From positions 1-64,000 of the forward strand of contig JAFODS010000042.1 in NCBI GenBank assembly GCA_017380575.1: 64,000 nt of DNA, given 5' to 3'. Origin of the DNA: Clostridia bacterium. GTDB taxonomy: Bacteria; Bacillota; Clostridia; Oscillospirales; Acutalibacteraceae. The position numbers and the translations under genes are program-made. Below, in pieces: positions 1 through 9,200 of the stretch (positions are counted from its first letter, which is position 1; the number at the start of each line of letters is the position of its first letter). Under the pieces are notes generated by a model. The model searched no databases. It worked only from the letters and a program-made list of their open reading frames with translations, and was not told the DNA's origin.

Positions 1-704
1 AACATAAAACTGAAAACGATTAGTTTTTTTATAAGTTTATGAATTAATATTTTCTTGTAAACCGCAATTAAATGATTTGGTAAAGGTATAAAAAAATCTG
101 GTGATTCACCTTGATGTTTTTGTGGTTGTTGAATTTTTAAAAAATTATTCTGTTCGCTTTCTATATAGTAAAGATACTGAGGTATAAATGATTGAAGACG
201 AATTATTTGTAAAGCACAGGGAACATCTTTAAAATCAATTGATAGTGCCGGAACCACTATTTCTAAATATTGAGAATCATCATCTGCACTAAATAATTTA
301 AAACAGGCACTGCGAACATAGTAGTTTTGATACTTGTTGCAAGAAGAGCGCTTTAGGAATTCCCAACCAGATATTTTTTTTCCATTTAAATATCTTCTCT
401 CTAATAGATTCAAATCATCTTCATATTTTTTTAAACAATCAGAATCAATTAAACTCAACACAGATATTATTGCTGAAAAGATTGTAACTATTGATGCCCC
501 AACTGATATTGCATTTAAATAAATACCAGCCTCATACTCTTTTAATACTACTTCAAAAAAGAAACTAGTCGCCCAAAGTATTAAAAACAAACTACCTGAG
601 TAGAAAAGGCATTGCATCAAAGCTTGAATTAGATATGAATACCATTTTCTAATTGGAATGTCAGTAGTTGAATATTCCGCCTCTCTAAATTCAGGGTAAC
701 GCAA
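1..704 (-). CDS. Partial two-TM membrane protein of unknown function
   Basis: Reading the minus strand from about 713 gives an open frame that runs off the left edge without a stop. The predicted start is a TTG at 704, five bases after a GAGGTGA ribosome binding site; a GTG at 713 is the alternative. It overlaps the end of the pentapeptide gene by 14 bases, so the two are probably translationally coupled. Two hydrophobic stretches (about residues 25-50 and 60-85) are followed by a soluble domain with mixed polar composition. The C-terminus is missing. I do not recognise the family. Coupling to the pentapeptide protein suggests a two-component unit, possibly element cargo, but the function is unknown. 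Confidence 0.6.
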   Translation of the reverse strand, partial: MRYPEFREAEYSTTDIPIRKWYSYLIQALMQCLFYSGSLFLILWATSFFFEVVLKEYEAGIYLNAISVGASIVTIFSAIISVLSLIDSDCLKKYEDDLNLLERRYLNGKKISGWEFLKRSSCNKYQNYYVRSACFKLFSADDDSQYLEIVVPALSIDFKDVPCALQIIRLQSFIPQYLYYIESEQNNFLKIQQPQKHQGESPDFFIPLPNHLIAVYKKILIHKLIKKLIVFSFM

Positions 705-2151
705 TAATATCACCTCGAGTCGCCATTTGAAGCAAAGTTTTATCTGCATAAAAGCACTTATCGTTGGATTCTATGTATTCATACAAGTCGTTAGAGTAGT
801 ATTCTATAAGTGCTACTTCAATACCTTCAGACATAAGATTTTTCTTGCACTCTTTAGCAAAAGAAATAAGACTGTTTTCATTAAAGTCTTCATCTCTATA
901 TGATAACAAACTACTGACCATTGGGTATGTAGTGTATTCATCAGGAGAAACTCCAGATAACAAAAGAAAACTGACTAAAATAGATGAAAACAGTTTTATA
1001 TCTCCTTCAATTCTTACATCTATTAACAAAGGGGAATTGAATGCGAGTTTTATTGTAGAATTAACTCTATTAGTGTGGTCTGGTTTTGAAATTTTCTGAA
1101 ATTGGTTTATCAAATTTGAAAATCTTAAGCTATATTCAATCCCGATGTTAGTCTTAAATCTCATCGTTATTGTTGGTAAAGAGTGTCTCTTGAACAAAAT
1201 GCTTCGAATTTCACCAATGTTCCTTGTAAAGCTTTTCATTTCTGCACTATTGGGTTCAATAGATATATCCGCGTCTGTAATATGTTTATATATTTTATTA
1301 AGATGATTTCGACCAAACATATTACTATTTGAAATCAGCTTGCAACAAAATTTTATTCCCCTAAAATCTCTAACGGCTGCTAACCCCGCCACTTCTTTAG
1401 AAAGCAATTCAAAAGCTTTATTGTAATCTGTGTTTATTCCAAAAATATATATATTACTCATTGGTAAATAGAGTTGCTTTTTTTCGTATTCATTTAATAG
1501 AGAAGATAGTCCATCTTCTAAGTATTCTTGGACACTAAATGTTTTTTTCCCTTTGGCTATTCTAACATTATCAGTTGTAGTTTTTAGATATTCCAAAATA
1601 CCAAACATATACGGTATTTGATAGAATGGTAATACAGCATTGTTCATATATGGTTTAATAAATTCTACGAACTCTAAATTTAAATTGCGCCAATCGATAT
1701 TTAAAAATTGACAGTCAGAAAACTGTGCACCTTCTAAAGTTGAATATTCAATTTTAACTTGATTTATTTTGCAGTTTTCAAGATAAGCCCCTGTGAAAGT
1801 ACAACCTGTAAAATTTATATTTTCAAAGCGAGTTTCAATAAAATTGCTGTTATTGAAAGAACATCCACTTATCTTATTGATTTTAATTTTGCTATTTCTA
1901 AACTCACAAAATTCAAAGTCTGCATCATCCAGATTGCAATTAATAAAAATGCAACTATTAAAAACTGACCCTGTAACCGCGGCTCTTTGAAAGTTTATAT
2001 TTTCGAAGTAACACTTAGTAAATCGAGAGTGTGTTAATGAGACGTTTTTAAAGTTCACAACATTTTTATTATTAAAAACTTGATTGCAATATGATAACGA
2101 ATGTTGGCGAGTGTTATTTTGTGAAACTTTTATCTTTATTCTCTTTCTCAT
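691..2151 (-). CDS. Pentapeptide-repeat protein with a long C-terminal domain
   Basis: The first roughly 170 residues show pentapeptide-like periodicity, with F or L at every fifth position (for example VNFKNVSLTHSRFTKCYFE, continuing through CNLDDADFEFCEF and GCTFTGAYLENC). This predicts a right-handed quadrilateral beta-helix. Residues from about 175 to 486 are a non-repeat region with no motif I recognise. No signal peptide or TM helix is seen, so it is likely cytosolic. A GAGG ribosome binding site precedes the ATG at 2151. It is AT-rich and sits beyond the recombinase gene, fitting accessory cargo of the element. Pentapeptide proteins can mimic DNA, shield gyrase or act as defence scaffolds; which applies here cannot be told. 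Confidence 0.75.
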   Translation of the reverse strand: MRKRIKIKVSQNNTRQHSLSYCNQVFNNKNVVNFKNVSLTHSRFTKCYFENINFQRAAVTGSVFNSCIFINCNLDDADFEFCEFRNSKIKINKISGCSFNNSNFIETRFENINFTGCTFTGAYLENCKINQVKIEYSTLEGAQFSDCQFLNIDWRNLNLEFVEFIKPYMNNAVLPFYQIPYMFGILEYLKTTTDNVRIAKGKKTFSVQEYLEDGLSSLLNEYEKKQLYLPMSNIYIFGINTDYNKAFELLSKEVAGLAAVRDFRGIKFCCKLISNSNMFGRNHLNKIYKHITDADISIEPNSAEMKSFTRNIGEIRSILFKRHSLPTITMRFKTNIGIEYSLRFSNLINQFQKISKPDHTNRVNSTIKLAFNSPLLIDVRIEGDIKLFSSILVSFLLLSGVSPDEYTTYPMVSSLLSYRDEDFNENSLISFAKECKKNLMSEGIEVALIEYYSNDLYEYIESNDKCFYADKTLLQMATRGDIIALP

Positions 2152-2194
2152 TTTCTAACCTCACTTGATATATAGATAATTAAATATTATCCTG

Positions 2195-2228
2195 CAAAAA
2201 ACGGCAACAATCTCAAATGATTGCTGCC
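2195..2228 (-). terminator. Intrinsic terminator after the recombinase gene
   Basis: Ten-base arms at 2203-2212 and 2219-2228 form a hairpin. Read on the minus strand it is followed by six T residues (2196-2201). It lies just past the recombinase stop codon and separates that gene from the pentapeptide gene. Confidence 0.8.
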
Positions 2229-2236
2229 GCTAACTT

Positions 2237-3166
2237 TTACATATCTACTTTAATTTTCAGCTTATTTCTCGGATGTTTTTTAGTAAAGATCTTCTTCTGA
2301 GCATTTTGACTTACATGAGTATAAATCTGAGTTGTCGTAATGGAGCTATGACCTAAAAATTCTTGTATATATCGGATATCAACATCCTCTTCAAGCAATA
2401 AGGTGGCTACCGTATGACGAAACATATGTGGTGTTATATGCAAATCTGCATCTACTAATTTTGCATATTTATTAATCATGAAACGCACTGACTGTTCCGA
2501 TATCTTGTTTCCCCTGTTATTTATAAAGAAATACCCGGTGCTTTTAATATCATCAGAATACGTCCTATAATATTGCTTCAAAGCAGATATAACATCCTTG
2601 TTTGTCAGTTGAATATACCGTTCCTTTGAACCTTTTCCGTATACTTTAATAAATTTGCCTTTAATATCCACATCGGACATTTTTAAATTACAAAGCTCAT
2701 ATACCCTGATTCCGGTTGCAAACAGCAATTCAACGATTGCAATATCTCTGACAGTATGCCTGTAATAGCAATTAGAATGCTTCGGTTCACTGTTTTTTTC
2801 GTATACAGTCTCTAAAAACTTGGATAAAACAAAAACAGGAATAACTTTCGGAAGAACTACAGGTTCACGTCTTTTGATTGATATTTTATGGAAAGGACTG
2901 GACAATATCAAATCTCTTCTCTCGAGATAATGAAAAAAAGCCTTAAGACACGCGGTTTTCCTTTTAGCTGTTTTCGGCTTATATCTTATATAAAGATTCT
3001 TAATATATTCCTCTATCGTGTCTTTTTCGCACCAAGGCTTTTCATAACAGAAATCCGAGAACTGTTTCAGATCTGTCATATAGGCCTTTAAGGTCTTGTC
3101 ACTTAACCCCTTCATATACTTGCAGTCATCCAAAAAACTACTAATATTGCTTTGCAACTCTTCCAT
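2237..3166 (-). CDS. Tyrosine recombinase (XerC/XerD-like integrase)
   Basis: At 309 residues it has the usual length for an XerC/D-type enzyme. Residues about 1-90 form the SAM-like core-binding domain (start FLDDCKYMKGLSDKTLKAY). The catalytic domain carries the expected residues: Arg in TGIRVYEL, Lys in GKGSKERY, the His-x-x-Arg of HMFRHTVA, the second His of FLGHSS and the Tyr nucleophile in IYTHV. All catalytic positions are present, so it is probably active. It likely integrates or excises the element, or resolves element dimers. It lies far from the tRNA end of the island, so the left att site is probably outside the window. A dedicated chromosomal Xer is less likely given its neighbours. 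Confidence 0.9.
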   Translation of the reverse strand: MEELQSNISSFLDDCKYMKGLSDKTLKAYMTDLKQFSDFCYEKPWCEKDTIEEYIKNLYIRYKPKTAKRKTACLKAFFHYLERRDLILSSPFHKISIKRREPVVLPKVIPVFVLSKFLETVYEKNSEPKHSNCYYRHTVRDIAIVELLFATGIRVYELCNLKMSDVDIKGKFIKVYGKGSKERYIQLTNKDVISALKQYYRTYSDDIKSTGYFFINNRGNKISEQSVRFMINKYAKLVDADLHITPHMFRHTVATLLLEEDVDIRYIQEFLGHSSITTTQIYTHVSQNAQKKIFTKKHPRNKLKIKVDM

Positions 3167-3237
3167 TTCAACATCTCCTATATAAATTTATATTAGAAAT
3201 TATATAGGACTCAAAAAGCAGAGTAAATACAGAAAGT

Positions 3238-6200
3238 TTATCTTACAGCAACTTTCTCTTTGACATCACTTCTGTCATCACCTATCTCCCCATCCACAAT
3301 CTCATTGTCACGATGGTCCATATCAAGAAGTGCATTAAGCTCAGCCAACCTCTCCATTTTCTGTGCGAGTTCTTCTTCCTGCGGGAACGATCTTTCAACC
3401 TCCGCTTTTGCATTTTCAAGCTGAACCTTTGTATCAGCAAGTCTTTCTTCACAAGCCTTTAGTTTTTCAGGCATTGAAGATATAAGATTATCAAGACGAG
3501 TAATGTTACCGTAAATATCAGCACCGAGAGATACTGAATGTCTGAGCGAACCGACAAGAGTTAAAACATATTCTTTCTCAAAGGAATTGAATGACAGCTC
3601 CATATTAAAGCCACGATATGAACCGATTTGTTTCGGGTCAGGTGATGTCATCGCCTTACAAGCAACCAATATTGCAGAACCTGCACCTTTCTTTTCGTCA
3701 TAGGTAACATCTTCAACTATCATAGGTGAGAAGTTATCTGCGTTAAGGAAGGTGTTTTCTTTCGCTCTTTCAATATCGGATTGATAACCTGCAATTCTTT
3801 CTTCGCCTTGCTTTATTTGTTGCGGATAGAACTTTATAATTCTGTCCTCAAGGCTGTATCTCTGACTTAAATGGTTTTGTTTCAAAAGTTTGAGCTTTGA
3901 TACAGCTACATCCAAATCCATTTTTTCTTTGATATACGGATTACCCGTTGCAAGAGCTTTGATTTCGGCATAAGATAACGCCTGCTCGTCAACATCTTCT
4001 GCTGAACGCACAGGCGATTTTGAGGTCATAATCTGACCTATAAACTTTTGCTTGTTTTCAACCAACTGATAAAGGTAGGCATCAAAGGTCTGCTCTGTAA
4101 CATAACTGTATATCTCAACTTCGGGGTTTTCATTACCTTGTCGTACAATTCGACCTTCTCGTTGCTGCAAATCTGCAGGACGCCAAGGACAATCTGTGTG
4201 ATGAATCGCTATGAGCTTCTGCTGAACATTAGTACCTGCACCCATCTTTGCCGTACTGCCTATAAGAACACGAACCTGACCGGAACGGACTTTTCCGAAA
4301 AGGTCTTTTTTCTTTGCTTCACTATCTGCATTATGAATAAAGGCTATTTCACTTTCCGGTACACCTTTAGCAATAAGTTTTTTCTTAATGTCATCATAAA
4401 CATTAAACTTACCGTCATTATGCGGAGTAGATAAGTCGCAGAAAATAAGCTGAGTTGACTTCTGCGGAGTTGTTTTCTCCCAAATTGAATAAACATTATC
4501 AACACAAGCTGATACTTTACTGTTCGGGTCATCCGGTAACATTTCATTGAATAGTCTTTGGTCAAGTGCTAACTTTCTGCCGTCATTGGTAATGAGAAGC
4601 ATATTATCAACACTTGAATCAACCATTTTGTTTCTTACCTTTTCGGCTCGTTCTGAAAGAGATTCAACAATCCTCTTTTGGTGGTCTGTCGGCTTAACTG
4701 CAATATTATGAAAGTTTGCTTTAGGAACGGGAAGATTAAGCATATCTGCCGTCTGTATATCTGCGACCTGCCTGAACATCATCATAAGTTCAGGTAAGTT
4801 ATAAAACTTGGCAAATCGTGTTTTTGCCCTGTATCCCGTGCCTTCAGGAGCAAGCTCAATAGCAGTAACAGTTTCACCAAAGGTTGATGCCCAAGAGTCG
4901 AAATGTTGCAAATGCTTATCTTCAAGTGCATCATACTGAAGGTATCTCTGCATTGTGTAAAGCTCTACCATTGAGTTTGAAACGGGAGTGCCCGTTGCAA
5001 ATATAACACCCTTGTTTCCGGTCACTTCATCAAGGTATCTGCACTTCATATAAAGGTCAGAAGATTTCTGTGCTTCTGTCTGTGCGATACCGCCCACGTT
5101 CCTCATTTTTGTATATAAAAAGAGGTTCTTAAAGTTATGAGCCTCATCAACAAAGAGTCTATCAACACCGAGTTCTTCAAAGGTAACAACATCGTCTTTT
5201 CGGCTTTGGTCATTGAGCTTATCAAGTTTAGTCTGTAATGACTTCTTCGTTTTTTCAAGCTGTTTAACGGTGATTTTTTCACCTCTGTCATACTTGATTT
5301 GTGCTACACCGAGAGTGATTTCATCAATCTGTCGCTGAAGCATTTCTCTCTGCCTTTCAATGCTTATAGGGATTTTCTCAAACTGTGAGTGACCTATGAT
5401 AATAGCATCATAGTCACCCGTAGCAATACGAGCACAGAACTTCTTTCGGTTCTTCGTTTCAAAATCCTTTTTAGTAGCAACAAGAATATTTGCTGATGGA
5501 TAAAGCTGAAGGTATTCGGATGCCCACTGCTCTGTAAGGTGGTTAGGAACTACAATAAGCGATTTGTTGCAAAGTCCGAGCCTTTTGCTTTCCTGTGCTG
5601 CAGCAACAATTTCAAATGTTTTACCTGCACCAACAACATGAGCAAGTAAGGAATTACCACCGTACATAATTCGTGCAACTGCATTTATCTGATGAGGTCG
5701 CAAGGATATTTCAGGGTTCATACCCGAAAATGTGATATGACTGCCATCATACTCACGAGCTCGCATAGAATTGAATAAATCATTATATATTCTTACAAGT
5801 CTTTCTCTTCGGTTCGGGTCTTTCCATATCCAATCCTGAAAGGCTTGTTTTATCATTTCCTGCTTGCCCTGAGCAATGGCAGTTTCTTTTTTGTTGAGAA
5901 CAGGTTTCTTATTACCGTGTTCATCTTCTACATAGTCAAAGATACGCACATCTTTAAGATTGAGAGTATCTTCAATAATTTTGTAACCGTTAATTCTGCT
6001 TGTACCGTAAGTGTTATTAGCAACAACATTAGTACGGTCATAAGATTTGTTCGCAATAGTCCATTCACCTGTAAGCTCGGTATATTTTACTTTAATATTC
6101 CATTGAGCATAACGAGGTGTCTGTAAAATCTCATACACAAATCTCTCAACATCTTCAGGCGGGAGCCAAGTTGCCCCCAAACGAACAGAAATTTCACTTG

Positions 6201-9200
6201 CTGTCAAATCCTGTGGCTGAACCTTTTCAAGCATTTCCACATTGATATTATAATCATCAGGATAAAGCTCTGCTGTTCTTCTTGCAAGTTCAAGTTTCTT
6301 TCTAACATTTCCTGAAAGATATTCATCCGCAGGAAGATACCTTGCATCATTACTGTGTTCAGATGTGTATTCCGGGTTTAAGAAGATAACACCTTTGAGT
6401 TCTTCAAAGAGTTCCTGTTCTGTCTTTCCCGTAAGCTCACACATAAAGTCCATATCAACCTTTGCTTTTTCACCGATTGAAACAGCGAGTGCTTCACTTG
6501 CAGTTGAAACAGATGTTACCTTAATATGAGGTTTGATTGTTCTCTTTGTAAACATATCTGCCTTGCGTTTAAGCTCACCGTTTTCACCGATAATTTCAAG
6601 TGAACAAAGCAAACAATATGAACTGTCATCAGCAAATGCCAATCTGTTTGCTCTTGCATTGAGAAGTCCGTATTTCTTTGTAAAATCGTCATACAGGGTG
6701 TTTAATCTGTCCTGTGCAGAAAGAATAGCAGAATCGGGATAATCGTCCGTCTGAAGGCGTATAAGTTCACGAACACAATCACGGATTTGAATCATACCCT
6801 TAATTCTGTTTTCAGCTGTTGCAGAAACATCAACAGGGTTCATTCTGCTGTTCTGTCGATAGTAAATCTTATCTTCAACAACAGTAAAGCTGAAATTTTT
6901 AACATTCGGGTCGGCGGGAACTGAATTATCTTCAACCTCACCGATTTCCGAAACATCAAACTCTGTTATTTCTGCGTGAATATTCTGTACTGCTTCACTT
7001 AAAAGGTCAGAGAGGTTTCTGTCCTCATACGGCTTACAAGTCAAGGAATGACCGAACTGTGAGGACTCCATAACCATTTCACCGAGTACCATTTCAGGAT
7101 GGTCTATGAAATACTTGTTGTATTCATTACCGTTCTCATCACGGTCAAGGTGAACCCAATCGGGTTCATCATTTACAAGAGTATCTCTTTTCTGCAAGAA
7201 GAGGATATCAGATGTTACCTCTGTACCTGCATTAGCCTTAAATGTGTTATTCGGCAAACGAATGGCGCCGAGAAGCTCGGCTCTTTGTGCGATATACTTT
7301 CTTACATTTGAGTTTCTCTTGTCCATTGTACCTGATGATGTGATAAATGCAATAACACCACCGGGGCGAACCTTATCAAGGGTCTTACCGAAAAAGTAAT
7401 CGTGAATGAGCCAATTATTCTTGTCATACTTTTTATCAATTACTTTGAACTGACCGAAAGGCACATTGCCTATTGCCACATCAAAGAAACTGTCAGGGAG
7501 TGATGCGTTTTCATAACCCTGTACTGTGATACCGGATTTCTGATATAACTGCTGTGCAATACGACCTGTTAAACTGTCAAGCTCAACACCGAAGAATTTA
7601 CTCCTCTGCATATTGTCGGGGAGCATACCGATAAAGTTACCCGTACCGCAAGACGGTTCAAGAATATTACCTTCACTGAATCCCATATTGCCAAGTGCTT
7701 CATACATAGCACGGATAACAACGGGAGGTGTATAAAAGGCTGTAAGTGTGCTTTCTCTTGCTGCAGCATATTCTTCGGGAGAAAGAGTTACAATAAGCTC
7801 CTTGTATTCATCTGCCCAATTTGATTTGCTTTCATCAAAAGCATCCGCAAGACCACCGAACCCAACATACTTTGAAAGGATTTCCTGTTCTTCGGGAGTT
7901 GCAAGACGGTTTTCAAATTCAAGTTCGTGCAAAAGGTTGATAGCAGCCATATTATTACGGAATTTCTCTTTCGGACCGCCAACACCAAGGTTATCATCTG
8001 TTATTCTGAAATTGTGCTTTTCACTGTCGGGAATAGTAGGATGAAGTGTTGTTACTTTCTCTTTCTTTTCTTCCCAGACAGGCGGAGTTAAGGTAGGTTC
8101 TTCTGTGCGAAGTGTCTGAATGGTTACATCAAACGGAAGTCCGCTTTCTTCTGCAGATATTTCATCAACCTTTTCTATTGAATAGCTCGGTGTGTTCTGC
8201 TGATTTATATACTCACGTACAACATTGATATTTTCCACACGGTTAATCGGATACAGTGAAGAAGTGTCACGCATTGAAACCTGACCGAACACAGGGTCAA
8301 TCTTTTCGATAACAAATGCTGTACCGTCAATTATGACCTCTTTACCTATAAGCTCAGCATCGGGAATAACAGTCAGCTTATCTTTTTCTTCTTTTAATTC
8401 AGCTATTAACTGCTGTGCTGTTGCTTTATCTTCAGGGTCTGCTTCAGCAACAAGACTTTCCAACTCTGCAATAGCAGCATCAATGGACTGCGGGTTCTGC
8501 AAATCAAGGGCAAGCTTATCTGCCGCATCTTCTTTTGATTCACCGATTTCAAGAGTATCTCTGAACCCGTAGAAATCAAAGTTTTCATAAAAATCAACAA
8601 GTCTTTCGGACAGGGATTTTTCAAGATAAGGACTGCGGACTACCTGAAAACTCTGCAACGGCGGGTCAAGTTCGGATATAAAATCAAGTGGAACGGTATT
8701 ACCGTCATTATCTGCATAAGCAACTACGGACATCGGTGTGCCGTAATAATTCTCATCCTTAATATCCTTTATGAACTGATACTCGCTTGTATATTCGATA
8801 CTTTCACGGACAGTTCCGTCTGTGTGAAGATAATCAATTCTGCCTACGGGTCTGGACTCAACCGGGTCTTCCTTGTTGGTGGAAATAAGGGAAAATGTTT
8901 TCCTTTCGCCGTTTTCAAAGGCAGAAACAACAACATCAAAACCTCTGTCTGTAAGCATATCAAGATACGTTTCAAGTCTGTGTTTCGGAACACCGCACAT
9001 ATCTACTCTTGTATTTCCGTAAACCGTTCTTTCGGTAAGGTGAATATCAAGAGCCTGTGCTATCTGTTTCGCATCTTCACCGTATGCTTCAAAGAAATCT
9101 CCCATCTGATAAAGCACCAAAGAAGAAGGATTGTCGTGCTTTATATCGTTGTAAGCATCCCAATAGGTGTCACGGCTGTTTTCAAGATTCGCAGGAGCAT

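Noticed and set aside
334..522. A 62-codon plus-strand open frame
   Set aside because: It lies opposite the minus-strand two-TM protein, has no ribosome binding site and shows no domain.
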